This document shows positions 33,192 to 42,756 of a stretch of 64,000 nucleotides of DNA, one piece after another. The translations under genes were made by a program, and so were the position numbers. The notes under the pieces were generated by a model. The model saw only the letters and a list, made by a program, of their open reading frames with translations. It was not told where the DNA came from and did no database searches. The first letter of the stretch is position 1, and each line of letters starts with the position of its first letter. Origin of the DNA: Cyanobacteria bacterium SZAS LIN-3 (GTDB lineage Bacteria > Cyanobacteriota > Vampirovibrionia > Obscuribacterales > Obscuribacteraceae); NCBI GenBank assembly GCA_018266215.1, contig JAFEAV010000004.1, positions 1-64,000 on the forward strand, written 5' to 3'.

Positions 33192-33761
33192 ATGAGACAT
33201 TCAGTTAAAAGTCTAAGCGGCATGCTGTCGCAAACTCTTTCTTTTCTGGCGCTTACCAGCATCATGGCCGCCGGGTCTCTCAGTCCGCTTCTCGCTCCCC
33301 TGCCGGCTTCGGCCGAGGAAGGCAAAGCCTGCGCCGTCACCTGCAACGATCCGCATCCTGCCTGCAGCGAATCGGCCAAGGTCATAGAAACGCTCAACAA
33401 GCTGACCCAGCTCATCAACGACGGTAATTTTGATGCTCTGGCCGAATATTTTGACGATGGCGTCATCACCTTCAACGAGGACACTAAGAAGCTAATCGTG
33501 GGCAAGGCGGCCGTCATTGCCGACATCAAATCGCGTTACGAGCGTCTGCACAAAGGCGAGAATCTGGTCTCGTACACGATCGATCAGCCCTATGCCAAAG
33601 TCACGGGCAACCGTGCCGTCGTCACTTTCGTCGCCAAAAAAGTGATCTCCGGCGCCCATCCGATCGCTATGGAATCGCACAGCACCGAAGTCTTCGTCAA
33701 AGACGGCGACAAGTGGAAGACCATCCACTACCGCGGCGCCTGGAAGAAGATTTCCTCTTAA
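33192..33761 (+). CDS. Exported NTF2/SnoaL-like protein
   Basis: A 189-residue protein. AGGGGG lies five bases before the ATG at 33192. A signal peptide covers 1-41 (ends in PLPASAEEG). The mature part has Cys47/Cys51/Cys58 near its start and then a SnoaL-like cone fold: helix LTQLINDGNFDALAEYF, DDGVITF, and strands NRAVVTFVAKK and WKTIHYRGAW. Such domains bind small ligands or catalyse diverse steps. Function unknown. Its stop directly abuts the stop of the opposing gene. Confidence 0.8.
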   Translation: MRHSVKSLSGMLSQTLSFLALTSIMAAGSLSPLLAPLPASAEEGKACAVTCNDPHPACSESAKVIETLNKLTQLINDGNFDALAEYFDDGVITFNEDTKKLIVGKAAVIADIKSRYERLHKGENLVSYTIDQPYAKVTGNRAVVTFVAKKVISGAHPIAMESHSTEVFVKDGDKWKTIHYRGAWKKISS

Positions 33762-34721
33762 TTACCTGAGACTGTTGCCCAGCACCACGTAGTCGAGGCC
33801 CTGGACGAAGGCTGACGCGGCGGGTACGCCGTGTTGTTCGTCGACCTCAATCAGTTCGCAGCTGAACTTTTTGTCCTTGAGGGTGTTGACGATGGCCCGT
33901 TGAAAATCCGGCGGGATGACGTTGTCCTGTTTTGCCGAGATGATGGCAAAGCGCAGGTTGGCCGGGACTTTATCAGTATTGTTCAGAAGACTGCGGCTGG
34001 TGTATTTTTGCGGCTGGGCCTCAGGCGGACCGCCGAAGGCTCCAATCATGCCGTTTTTGACTATTTGACTGTGGGTTTTGCCGTACAGAAGTGACAGATC
34101 ACCTGATGGCTCGGCCGCAACCACACCTATAAGCAGGCGTTTGATGTCGTCGCCGGCCAGATAGCTGTAGGCCAGCGCCGAGCAGCCACCCATGGATGTG
34201 CCCATGATGACGATTTTGGAGATGGGGAAGCGCTGGAGGAGCGAGCGGATATTCTGGTCGATGTCGGCAACTGCTTGCTCGTTGCACCAGGCCGACTGCC
34301 CTCGATAATTGGGGGAGGCGATGACGACTGCGCCGTTGTGCTCGCTGATGGCCTGGCCGACCGTTTTATCTTTGGGGACCAGGAAGGGCTCCATGTATGT
34401 CGAACCCATACCGTGTAGATATACGACCAGGGTCAGATCCTTCTGGCCCTGGAATGAATTGGGCGGCAGGATGGCCATTTCGTCCTTGCTGCCGTCGAGC
34501 AGGCTCATAAATCCCTGGCGCTCGGGCACGCCCGGCCGGGCCTGACCGTCAAAAACCTGACTATTTCTGGTTTGCGAGAGTTCGGCCTGCAATTGCGCGG
34601 CCTTTTTCTTGAGGCTGCCGTTCTGCCCGGCCGATACTATAAATAGGATGAGAAATACCACGGCCGTAACCGTTGTAATGGCCAGAGCAGCCGCAATTAT
34701 TATCTGGGAGACGCTTTTCAC
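33762..34721 (-). CDS. Membrane-anchored alpha/beta hydrolase
   Basis: A 319-residue protein from the GTG at 34721. One N-terminal helix (about 7-30) anchors it, with a short coiled stretch after (KKKAAQLQAELSQ). The hydrolase core has the oxyanion segment YLHGMG, the nucleophile elbow GTSMGG (Ser176), Asp in SAKQDNVIPP and His in DEQHGVPAA, so the triad is complete. An esterase or peptidase (S9-like) role is likely; the substrate is unknown. It converges with the gene at 33192 with zero spacing. Confidence 0.85.
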   Translation of the reverse strand: MKSVSQIIIAAALAITTVTAVVFLILFIVSAGQNGSLKKKAAQLQAELSQTRNSQVFDGQARPGVPERQGFMSLLDGSKDEMAILPPNSFQGQKDLTLVVYLHGMGSTYMEPFLVPKDKTVGQAISEHNGAVVIASPNYRGQSAWCNEQAVADIDQNIRSLLQRFPISKIVIMGTSMGGCSALAYSYLAGDDIKRLLIGVVAAEPSGDLSLLYGKTHSQIVKNGMIGAFGGPPEAQPQKYTSRSLLNNTDKVPANLRFAIISAKQDNVIPPDFQRAIVNTLKDKKFSCELIEVDEQHGVPAASAFVQGLDYVVLGNSLR

Positions 34722-34786
34722 CTTGCAGGCAGCTTATCAGATGCTGGTGATCTTGGGTAATTTTTGCGCTAATATCCTTCATACAG

Positions 34787-35476
34787 ATGATCTACCGGCG
34801 GTTACAAACTTTCATCTCAGTCCTGGCTTTGCAAGCGCTAGCCTTGAGCTTTTTGCCCCCTGTTGCCGGGCAAAGTCCGCAATCGGCGCAGGATAAGGCG
34901 AAGGAGCTGAACCGCCAGGGAATCGCCTTGCAATCCGAGGGCAAGTTGACCGAGGCCTGCGCCCTTTATCGCCAGGCTATTGGCCTCTATCCCGCCGGTG
35001 CCGGCTATCACAATAATCTCGCCCTGGCCCTTAAGGACCTCGACCAGCCCAAGGAGGCCGAGGCGGAGGAGCGCATTGCCCTGAAACTGCGGCCCAAGCG
35101 CGCCGACTACCATGTCAATCTGGGCATTATTTTGCAGAGGCAGAAGCGTTTTGCCGAAGCCGAGGCCGCCTTTAAGGAGGCCCTATCCATAGATGCCGGC
35201 GACAGTGACTGCAATTTCCGTCTCGGGCAAACTTATTATGAGCTCGGCAATTATGACAAGGCTATCGAGTCGACTAAACTGGCTTTGCTCTTGAAGCCCG
35301 ACAGTGCCGAGTACAACGAACTCATGGGTGACATCTATCTCAAGTCGGCAAAACTCGATGATGCCATGATTGAGTACAGACGCGTAATTGAAATCAAAGG
35401 TTATACGCCTGCCACCATCGCCGGTGAACTCAAGGCCAAGATCGACTATATCAAACAGGCATCGAGAACCAAGTAA
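34787..35476 (+). CDS. Exported TPR protein
   Basis: A 229-residue protein with a signal peptide (1-28, ending in PPVAGQ) and about five TPRs (residues 38-205), e.g. AGYHNNLALALKDLDQPKEAEA and YHVNLGIILQRQKRFAEAE. The tail is basic. It lies 25 bases before the AI-2E-type transporter gene on the same strand, so they may form an operon. No clear ribosome binding site precedes the ATG. Confidence 0.8.
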   Translation: MIYRRLQTFISVLALQALALSFLPPVAGQSPQSAQDKAKELNRQGIALQSEGKLTEACALYRQAIGLYPAGAGYHNNLALALKDLDQPKEAEAEERIALKLRPKRADYHVNLGIILQRQKRFAEAEAAFKEALSIDAGDSDCNFRLGQTYYELGNYDKAIESTKLALLLKPDSAEYNELMGDIYLKSAKLDDAMIEYRRVIEIKGYTPATIAGELKAKIDYIKQASRTK

Positions 35477-35501
35477 AACAGGCTAGTAACAGAGGGTTAC
35501 A

Positions 35502-36710
35502 GTGTCCGAAGCGGAGAAGCTTTTAGTCCTGCAGAGAAAGCTGACAATTGTCGGCCTTTCGCTTTTCATAGGGCTGATTGCCATTCAAGTCTTTTCGCTT
35601 TTTGGCGATGTTCTGAGAATTATCGGAATATCGGTTTTGATTTCGTACTTGTTTATCAACATTGTCGACTGGCTGGAAAAGTTCTTGAAAAATAGAGCCA
35701 TGGCCATTTTCATTGTTTATACATTTTGCGGCGCGACATTTTTCCTGGCGCTGGTAACTGTGGTGCCGGCTCTGGTTTATCAGGTCAACCAGTTGCTGGA
35801 GTCGGTATTTTCTCAATTGCCTCAGCAGTTGACCAGGTTGTTTGCCCTGCTGGCGCCGCTTGATGCCAAGTTGCACGCGGCGCAACTCCAGGTCAAGACA
35901 ATGGACCTGCTGACCACTGTGGTGCAGAATATCCCGCACCCGGATGCCACCATGATTTTCAACCGGGTATCGGATCTGGCCATGTCCACTATGACCTGGG
36001 TCGTGTACGGGCTCAGTGTGCTGGTCGTATCGTTTTATTATTTGCTCGAAGGCTATGGCATGACCGAAAATTTGATCGGTCAGTTTCCCCATAGTTACCA
36101 TGCGCCGATGCGAGACGTGGTCACTGAAATCGACAAAAATCTGCAGGCGTTTTTCCGCGGCCAGATTGTGCTTGGTTTCGCATTTGGTGCGGTGATGCTG
36201 GTTATCTATCTGGCGCTGGGTGTGCCCTTTGCCCTTGTTCTGGGCCTCTTCCTGGCTGTCTGGGAAGTTATCCCGGTGATTGGTCCGACGGTCGGATTTG
36301 TGCCCTGTCTGGTCGTGGTGGCATTGAACGGCATGGAGCATGTACCGCTCGACCGTATCTGGCAGGTTATTATCATCACGGTGGTCTTCAATCTGGCTCA
36401 GTGGCTGCGCGACAATCTGGTGGCACCCAAGTACATTGGGAATGCCGTTGGATTGCATCCGGTGACAATCTTCCTGGCTATTCTGGTCGGCGCTAAGATA
36501 GACGGCTTGCTCGGCATTATGTTTTCCATTCCGGTTGCCGCGTCCTTGCACGTCATTTACACGCACATCCGCAGTTATTATCTCTTCCAGGCGCAACCTG
36601 TTGCCATTATGGCCGGTGCCGTGCCCGACCCGGGTGCTCCGACCGAGCCCACTCCTGCAGCCGATGGTGCCGTAGGAGAATCCGCGCCGCCGGCGCAGCC
36701 CGCCGGTTGA
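35502..36710 (+). CDS. AI-2E-family transporter
   Basis: A 402-residue membrane protein from a GTG at 35502 with AGAGGG five bases upstream. About seven to eight helices in the family layout: a pair near 20-55, one near 65-85, then after a soluble domain (about 95-165) the C-terminal block with GQIVLGFAFGAVM, then EVIPVIGPTVGFVP and HPVTIFLAILVGAKIDG. The domain is UPF0118. Members include TqsA-like exporters and Na/H antiporter-like proteins. A Pro/Ala-rich tail (about 370-402) follows. Substrate unknown. Confidence 0.9.
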   Translation: MSEAEKLLVLQRKLTIVGLSLFIGLIAIQVFSLFGDVLRIIGISVLISYLFINIVDWLEKFLKNRAMAIFIVYTFCGATFFLALVTVVPALVYQVNQLLESVFSQLPQQLTRLFALLAPLDAKLHAAQLQVKTMDLLTTVVQNIPHPDATMIFNRVSDLAMSTMTWVVYGLSVLVVSFYYLLEGYGMTENLIGQFPHSYHAPMRDVVTEIDKNLQAFFRGQIVLGFAFGAVMLVIYLALGVPFALVLGLFLAVWEVIPVIGPTVGFVPCLVVVALNGMEHVPLDRIWQVIIITVVFNLAQWLRDNLVAPKYIGNAVGLHPVTIFLAILVGAKIDGLLGIMFSIPVAASLHVIYTHIRSYYLFQAQPVAIMAGAVPDPGAPTEPTPAADGAVGESAPPAQPAG

Positions 36711-36767
36711 TTATTTGTCAAAACCTTTGATGCCCGGGAAATGCAGCGTCGAAGTCCGCGGGGCAGC

Positions 36768-36974
36768 CTATTTGTTTTTGCTTGCCGCTTCAAACTTCTT
36801 CTGAGTTTTTAGAGCTTCTTTCTTGGCTTGTTTGGCTGCTTCATCGGGGGAGAGCAGCTGCGACTCGGCGCCCATCTGCTTATCGAGATAGCCGGTAACC
36901 ATCGTTTGCAGCACAAAGCCCAGGACAACAACGACCGCCAATCCTAACAAGGTCAATTTGGTATTGGTTGACAT
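36768..36974 (-). CDS. 68-residue membrane-anchored protein
   Basis: A small protein with one helix (about 7-28, LTLLGLAVVVVLGFVLQTMV) and a charged, helical Lys/Ala/Glu-rich tail. The composition resembles small membrane scaffolds. It converges with the transporter gene 57 bases away and diverges from the MoxR operon. No family recognised. Confidence 0.6.
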   Translation of the reverse strand: MSTNTKLTLLGLAVVVVLGFVLQTMVTGYLDKQMGAESQLLSPDEAAKQAKKEALKTQKKFEAASKNK

Positions 36975-37317
36975 CCTGAGATCTATCCTTCTGAGCGGTT
37001 ATCTGGAGATATTAAGTTGGGGGCGCCAAACAAAACAAAAGATTCCATACCTGATTATATGAGCATAACTATTTGCCTGCATAGAGCCCTGGGTTTTTTT
37101 GCCAAAAAAATAGACTTCCCGGGGTATTAAATTTGGGATTTCGGCACCGCTGGGGTGTTGCCAGTAGGGGCGCGGGTCTTGTTTTGTGCTTGTTATCAGC
37201 CGCTCTGGTGTGTCGGAATGGCTAACAGTCGCCTCAAGGGCCGTTTAATCTAACATTATGGATGGGTATGATAGCGTCTGTTGGTATCCATCCGTGTTGA
37301 ACGAAAGGGCTTAAATC
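36975..37317. other. Intergenic region of 343 bases, divergent from moxR
   Basis: No gene seen. It contains a T7-GCC-A7 palindrome (37094-37110), which could form a weak hairpin or act as an AT-rich upstream element, and the strong hairpin at 37260-37293. I did not find a convincing promoter, although the MoxR operon must start here. Confidence 0.6.
37260..37293 (+). promoter_or_regulatory. Hairpin in the 5' leader of the MoxR operon
   Basis: Arms 37260-37268 (GGATGGGTA) and 37285-37293 (TATCCATCC) pair over nine bases with one G-U pair and enclose a 16-base loop. It lies 25 bases before the GTG start of moxR, just upstream of its AAGGG site. It may stabilise the mRNA end or regulate translation; if read as DNA it is also an imperfect operator-like inverted repeat. 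Confidence 0.45.
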
Positions 37318-38280
37318 GTGAATAAACCACAGGCTGCTCCCAATCCTGGAATGCCTTCTGCTACAAGTGGAGCGGGTAAAGCATTGGTGCAGAACATGGC
37401 CAATGCGCTTGTCGGTCAGGCGCGCTCATCGAGGCTGGCCGTCATAGCCATGCTCGCCGGCGGCCACATCCTGCTTGAGGATGTGCCTGGCACCGGTAAG
37501 ACGCTTTTGGCTCGTAGTTTGTCTTCCTCTGTCAAAGGCAATTTCAAGCGTGTGCAATGTACCCCGGACCTTTTGCCCTCGGACGTTTCCGGGGTTAACG
37601 TCTATGACCAGAAAGAACAGGTTTTTCGCTTTGTACCGGGACCGATTTTCACAAATATCCTGCTCATAGACGAAATCAACCGCGCCACCCCCCGTACACA
37701 GTCGGCCTTGCTTGAGGCTATGGAAGAAGGTCAGGTGACCAGCGATGGCGTGACGCGTAAGCTGGAGCGAATGTTTTTCGTTATCGCCACCCAGAACCCT
37801 ATTGAGAGCCATGGTACGTTCCCGCTGCCGGACGCTCAGCTCGACCGTTTCATGATGTGCCTTTCGCTTGGTTATCCCAATGTGGAACAGGAAGGCGAAA
37901 TCATCAAAAAATCCATGCAGGATGGCGCATTTCACGTCGACAGCATTCTCAGCACCGATGACGTACTTGCTGCTAGACTGGCAGTAAGGCGGGTGTTTGT
38001 GCACGATGCCCTGGTCAATTACATCGTCAACATCGTCCATGCCACCCGTAAGCATCCTTCAATTTTGTTGGGTGTGAGCCCCCGGGGAAGCCAACTTCTG
38101 GTCCGAGCCGCTCAGGCGGCAGCCTTTGTCGAAGGCCGTGATTTTGTCACGCCCGACGACGTAAAAATGCTGGCCCCCATTGTGTTTGGTCACCGTGTCT
38201 CGCCTAAAGTCAAAGCTAATCGTGTCAGCCACACCGATCTCATTGAGAAGATAGTTGAAACCATCCCAGTCCCAGCCTGA
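37318..38280 (+). CDS. MoxR-family AAA+ ATPase
   Basis: A 320-residue ATPase from a GTG, with AAGGG eight bases upstream. Walker A is EDVPGTGKTLLARS, Walker B is LLIDEINRATPRTQSALLEAMEEGQV, and the sensor-1 Asn is in FVIATQNPIESHGTFPLPDAQLDRF. A C-terminal lid follows. MoxR proteins act as chaperones for membrane and extracellular complexes and usually sit with DUF58 and transglutaminase genes, as here. The next gene starts before this one ends. Confidence 0.95.
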   Translation: MNKPQAAPNPGMPSATSGAGKALVQNMANALVGQARSSRLAVIAMLAGGHILLEDVPGTGKTLLARSLSSSVKGNFKRVQCTPDLLPSDVSGVNVYDQKEQVFRFVPGPIFTNILLIDEINRATPRTQSALLEAMEEGQVTSDGVTRKLERMFFVIATQNPIESHGTFPLPDAQLDRFMMCLSLGYPNVEQEGEIIKKSMQDGAFHVDSILSTDDVLAARLAVRRVFVHDALVNYIVNIVHATRKHPSILLGVSPRGSQLLVRAAQAAAFVEGRDFVTPDDVKMLAPIVFGHRVSPKVKANRVSHTDLIEKIVETIPVPA

Positions 38281-39850
38281 TACCAAACGGGCCAAAGCTG
38301 CGAAAAACGCAAACAGCGCGTTTGCCGCCAACTCCAAGCACGCTCCCAAAGTGGACGCCAAGGCCCAGAAGAAGAAAGAGCGCATACGCGCCGGTCTTGG
38401 TGCGACCGTTGACCAGAGTTTGCCCTTTGGTGATGGTGGCAAGCATATTAAATTGCCGGTTGGCAGAGGCTATAAAGTCTATCTGGAAATGCGGCAGCTG
38501 AAGATGGTCTTGCTGGCCATGGTCCTTTATTTGTTTGCCGCGGTTGTGGCCTCCGAATGGATGTATCTGCTTTCGTCAGCTTTTGCTGTGGCGGTCCTGC
38601 TGGGATTTATCACGCCTTTTCTGGAGCTGGCTATTCTAGAAGCCGGTTACACACTGCCCGAAGGCCTCTCCTCCCAGGAGTCCGCCAGCATCCGGGTGCA
38701 GCTCAAGCGCTCCATGTTGTTTGGTCCTCTCTCCTGGCTCATCCCCAGCCGCGCTCTGCGCCTGACTGTCAATATGAAGAAGCGTGGACCGGACGGGCAA
38801 CCGGCCGATGTCATGCTTTCTCCCGAACCGGTTTTTATAGAAAAGCTTGAGTACGATCAGTATTTCAGCTTCCCCACTCCCAGCCTGCGACGCGGCATTT
38901 ACTTCCTGGAAACAATTGAGCTGTCCACCTGCTTCCCCTTCGGCATCGCCTGGTGGAGTCGCAGCATCAGCATGAAGACCGGTAAAAACGAATATGGTGC
39001 CACCATTACCGTTTATCCCAATATCCTCAACATCGCTGGAAACTTCATGGACAAACTCACCGGCGTGCAATCGTCGATGGGGCACGCCACGTCCAGCTCG
39101 GTAATCACTCACCAGTCGAGCAGCTTCCGCTCGGTGCGCGAGTTTCGCAGCGGCGACAGCATGCGTCACATTCACTGGGGATCGAGCGCTCGTCAGGGCC
39201 TTATGATGGTGCGTGAGTTCGATTCTGAAATGCTGCCGATTTTTGATATTTTGCTCAACTTGCGATCCAATTACCGCACCGAAGAGCAGTTTGAGCTGAC
39301 TGTTACTCTGGTCAATTCCCTGGTGCATCTCGGTCACAATCTCGGTCATATGCCGCGCATCAAGCTCAATCCGCCGGCGGACAGCCCCGAGGTGCAGAGT
39401 CTATTGTTTGACTTGCCGCACATGCCGCCTAATATGGCATTGATTGCCGAGATACTGGCCCGGGTGGAACCAATCACCAAACTCGGTGCCAATCGCACAT
39501 CCTTTGATCTCGATGAAAGTGACGGCGAAGACGACTTTAAAAAGTGGGACAAGGTAAACGATCGTCCGACTGTTACCGTGGTGCCGACAACCGATAAAAT
39601 CGCCAAGGTTGTCCCCGGCAAAGGCGACATCATTTGCTGCCCGGTTGAAGTAGTTGAGATACCGCCCAACTGGGAGGATGTGGAAGAGCAAATGGCTCTG
39701 GCGGCTGCTTCGGAAAAAGACGAGAAGGGCGGCGTCAGCTTCAAAAATATCCGCGGCGCTCTCAAGAAAGCTCCCAAAAATGATCTCGGTCCGGTAACCG
39801 GAAAAGTCATTGCCAGAGTTGAGTGGGAGGGTGATTTCGATACCCTATGA
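38255..39850 (+). CDS. DUF58 domain-containing membrane protein
   Basis: A 531-residue protein with two helices near residues 86-125 and the DUF58 core around residue 300: EFRSGDSMRHIHWGSSARQGLMMVREFDSE, a hallmark block. The start is a TTG at 38255 with GAGAAG upstream, overlapping moxR by 26 bases; no other start is supported. A lysine- and alanine-rich N terminus (residues 10-60) precedes the helices. The C terminus has an acidic extension (e.g. DESDGEDDFKKWD). It overlaps the next gene by ATGA. Confidence 0.92.
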   Translation: MKPSQSQPDTKRAKAAKNANSAFAANSKHAPKVDAKAQKKKERIRAGLGATVDQSLPFGDGGKHIKLPVGRGYKVYLEMRQLKMVLLAMVLYLFAAVVASEWMYLLSSAFAVAVLLGFITPFLELAILEAGYTLPEGLSSQESASIRVQLKRSMLFGPLSWLIPSRALRLTVNMKKRGPDGQPADVMLSPEPVFIEKLEYDQYFSFPTPSLRRGIYFLETIELSTCFPFGIAWWSRSISMKTGKNEYGATITVYPNILNIAGNFMDKLTGVQSSMGHATSSSVITHQSSSFRSVREFRSGDSMRHIHWGSSARQGLMMVREFDSEMLPIFDILLNLRSNYRTEEQFELTVTLVNSLVHLGHNLGHMPRIKLNPPADSPEVQSLLFDLPHMPPNMALIAEILARVEPITKLGANRTSFDLDESDGEDDFKKWDKVNDRPTVTVVPTTDKIAKVVPGKGDIICCPVEVVEIPPNWEDVEEQMALAAASEKDEKGGVSFKNIRGALKKAPKNDLGPVTGKVIARVEWEGDFDTL

Positions 39851-42621
39851 CGGATAAACGCGACCTTACTCCAGCTGAAGATTCGGTGCCCCTGCGCCTG
39901 GTTGTCTTTTTGATGACCATGACCTGCATCTGCGCCAGCTGTATTTTTGTGCGCACCGCCTGGCCTGTTTTTGTTCTGTCCGTATCGCTGGCTTCCATTG
40001 GTTCGGTTGTTTCTTATCAATATAGAAATGAAAAGCAAAACTGGATGCAGTGGATAGTCATAGTCGGCGTTTTTGCCGTAGGTGCCAACGCCGCGGCCGA
40101 ATTTATGGACCCCAATAACGGCACAATCGACTTCTGGGGCCCGATGGTGCACTTTGTTGCTGGTACCTTTGCTCTCCATACTTTCGACTTGAAGAGTCGT
40201 TCCGACATCAATTTATCGGCTCTGCTCGGAGCTTTGATCCTCTGTTTGCTGTCGCCGGTAGTGCGCGGCATGTACTTTGGTCTGGCGGTGTTTAACTACA
40301 TCTGTCTGGGCACGGTCATGCTCTATTTTGACTGCATGTCTCGTACGCTCCATAACTGGCTTGATAAGCCGATGGAGCTGGCTCCCGTAGTGGAGGTGGC
40401 CAATGTCACCGGTCGCCGTAAGCCGCGCGGTAGCGTTTATCTCACAGTGGCTCTGTTGCCCCTCTTCTCGGCCATTTGCTTTTTGCTCGTGCCGCGCTCC
40501 GATAATCTTATCGATACCATCATGTCCAATTTGAAGCATCTGGACCTGGCCGCCATCATGCGGATGATGCCGGGCAATCAGCCTGCCATCAACATGGATA
40601 TGCCCCGTCATGAATTCAAGCCTTTTGGCGATCGCAAGGTCGATATGAAGCGCAAGAAGCATGAGCTGGAAAATAAGGACGAAGTCGATAAAAAGCTCAG
40701 AGAGATGGGCGTTGAGACGCGCAAGATCGTCAAAGTAAAAGAAGAGAAGAAGGAAGAGAAAAAAGAGAAGCCCAAGGAAGACGAGAAGAAACAGGAAAAG
40801 AAGGGCAAACCCGCCGGCCAGGCCAAGAAATCACCGCCCAAGCAGGCGCCGGGTGAACGCATCAAAAATAACCGACCCAAGGACAACAAACTTGGCGGCG
40901 ATAGTCTGGACCTGGATACTGATCCGCCCGATTCCACCGTGCTTGTCTATAAGGTCAATGCCACCAGACTTTTCTTCAGTCGCAGGACCGTTTTTGATAG
41001 CTTTGACGGCCGCAAGTGGACGCGCTCCAAAGATAAGATAAAGACCACCAATATCGATGTCAAAGATCCAAATGCAGTAGTCCTGGACAAGGACAAGGAT
41101 GCCAACGCTCCCAACCCAGCTCCTCCCGATACCGACACAGCCGGCACTGATACTGCCGCGGCCAGCGGTACTGATGAGAAGGAGCTGACTCCCGAGGAAG
41201 AAGCGGAAAAAGAACTGCAACAGGAAAAACTGGCCGAGCTGAGTAAGCGCGATACCGGTTTTGGACCGGACATGTCGGTGGACTATGTCTTTGGTGTGCC
41301 GGCCAAGGGCAGCTTCCCCATCAATCAAGCTTCCGCGCTGCGCCTGCCCTCCAAACTTCCATGCATTTCGCTGACCCAGACTTTTGAAGTGGCGACTGAT
41401 GCCGATGCTGTTTTCCCCTCGGCCTGGCTGCCGCAATCGCTTACCTATAAGGGTAAGAAAATTATTGTCGACGATTACGGGCAGATCAAAAATCCGGACA
41501 ACATCAAGAAGGGCACCAGATTCAGTGTCAATTCACAGTTCCCGGTCTACAACCTGCCTGCCATGCGCACTGAGCCGGTCATCACCGAGGAGCGTGAAAA
41601 GGAAATCCGCGATCAACTCTCCAATTATCTGGAGATCCCCGAAAACACCTCCGATGAAGTGCTGGCCATGGCCGAGGCTTTCGCCGGTAAGACCGGCAAC
41701 TGGTTTGCCGTCGCCGATCGCATCTGCACCCAGTTGCGTGCCGCCTGCACTCTTGAGATAGACAAACCCGTCGACTATCAGCCGGCGGAAGACCGGGTCA
41801 AAGATTTCCTCATCACCAGAAAAGCCGGCAACCCAAAAGACTTTTCTACGGCATTTGTCATCCTCTGCCGCTCGGTCGGTCTGCCGGCGCGCATCGTTTA
41901 TGGTTTCAGTCCCGGTACTTTCAATAAAGATACCGGCAGCCAGGATATCCGCATGACCGATGCCATGACCTGGGCTGAGGTCTACATTCCTGATTACGGT
42001 TGGGTGCCTTTTGATGCCACTCCCGGTGGTGTGCTGCCCGGCGTCAAGCGCGACGAAGGCTTCAGCTTCTGGACCGTGCTCAAGTGGCTCTGCGACAAGC
42101 TCGGCATCCCGCTTGATGAGGACTGGACACCGAAAAAGATTATGACTTTGATCAGCATTGTCGTTTCTCTGGCCTTCTTGCTGGCCGGTCTCATCATCGC
42201 TATTGTGTTCTTCATCAGATGGCGCCGCAGACGCAGCAAACATCCCTGGCAGGATGACGCCTGGCGCGTATGGAACGAACTGGCCAAAGACTTCAAAAAA
42301 GCGCGCATGGAGCGTCTGCCTACCGAAACGCCACATCAATTTGTCGAGCGCATCAAGCGCATCGTCCAGGAGCAAAGACGTGAGGGCGTCATGGCCAGCT
42401 ATGATTTGCCCCAGGCCCTGGAACAGTTCTTCATCACCTATGAGGCGGTACACTTCGGCAACAAGCAGGGGCTGCCGACACTCAAGGGCCAGGCGCAGGA
42501 ATTGCGCAAGATGATCAAGGCCAATAAAGTCAGTGAAAAGGGCAAACCATCGGGCGGACCCGGCGGCGGTATGGAGCGTGGCGGTGATCGTGCGGCTGGA
42601 GCTGTGCGCGGTCGGCGCTAG
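39847..42621 (+). CDS. TgpA-like membrane protein with degenerate transglutaminase domain
   Basis: A 924-residue protein. The N-terminal half has about seven helices as in TgpA-type proteins, then a Lys/Glu-rich linker (about 290-345), an extracytoplasmic domain and a transglutaminase fold (about 620-730), one helix (about 766-792) and a DUF4129-like tail. The catalytic Cys position reads AGNPKDF (Pro663) where the family has GxCxHF, and the His position is Met707 in DAMTWAEVY. Only Asp723 of the triad remains. It is therefore probably inactive. It is the last gene of the MoxR operon, coupled by ATGA at 39847. Confidence 0.9.
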   Translation: MTDKRDLTPAEDSVPLRLVVFLMTMTCICASCIFVRTAWPVFVLSVSLASIGSVVSYQYRNEKQNWMQWIVIVGVFAVGANAAAEFMDPNNGTIDFWGPMVHFVAGTFALHTFDLKSRSDINLSALLGALILCLLSPVVRGMYFGLAVFNYICLGTVMLYFDCMSRTLHNWLDKPMELAPVVEVANVTGRRKPRGSVYLTVALLPLFSAICFLLVPRSDNLIDTIMSNLKHLDLAAIMRMMPGNQPAINMDMPRHEFKPFGDRKVDMKRKKHELENKDEVDKKLREMGVETRKIVKVKEEKKEEKKEKPKEDEKKQEKKGKPAGQAKKSPPKQAPGERIKNNRPKDNKLGGDSLDLDTDPPDSTVLVYKVNATRLFFSRRTVFDSFDGRKWTRSKDKIKTTNIDVKDPNAVVLDKDKDANAPNPAPPDTDTAGTDTAAASGTDEKELTPEEEAEKELQQEKLAELSKRDTGFGPDMSVDYVFGVPAKGSFPINQASALRLPSKLPCISLTQTFEVATDADAVFPSAWLPQSLTYKGKKIIVDDYGQIKNPDNIKKGTRFSVNSQFPVYNLPAMRTEPVITEEREKEIRDQLSNYLEIPENTSDEVLAMAEAFAGKTGNWFAVADRICTQLRAACTLEIDKPVDYQPAEDRVKDFLITRKAGNPKDFSTAFVILCRSVGLPARIVYGFSPGTFNKDTGSQDIRMTDAMTWAEVYIPDYGWVPFDATPGGVLPGVKRDEGFSFWTVLKWLCDKLGIPLDEDWTPKKIMTLISIVVSLAFLLAGLIIAIVFFIRWRRRRSKHPWQDDAWRVWNELAKDFKKARMERLPTETPHQFVERIKRIVQEQRREGVMASYDLPQALEQFFITYEAVHFGNKQGLPTLKGQAQELRKMIKANKVSEKGKPSGGPGGGMERGGDRAAGAVRGRR

Positions 42622-42722
42622 CGCGGTCTGCGATTGTAAAGGAGCCGCAAAATGCCTCCGAAATACGGTTATTTTTCTCTTCGAATTGCGGTGGCGTGGG
42701 TCTGCAGCGCTTGACAGGAGTG

Positions 42723-42749
42723 TTGCAAAGCGTCCGGATGCCGTACAAT
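42723..42749 (+). promoter_or_regulatory. Candidate promoter for ppk, nearly leaderless
   Basis: TTGCAA (42723-42728) and TACAAT (42744-42749) are separated by 15 bases. The ATG of ppk is at 42757, seven bases beyond the -10 box, so transcription would start at or next to the start codon. No ribosome binding site is visible before the ATG, which agrees with a leaderless mRNA. Another TTGACA lies upstream (42710-42715), but at 27 to 28 bases from the -10 box. Confidence 0.45.
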
Positions 42750-42756
42750 TTAATAT

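Noticed and set aside
35523-36596. Open frame of 357 codons opposite the AI-2E transporter
   Set aside because: His/Gln/Asn-rich and antisense to conserved membrane segments.
40729-40880. A-rich repeats as a mobile element end
   Set aside because: Low-complexity coding sequence for the Lys/Glu linker of the TgpA-like protein.
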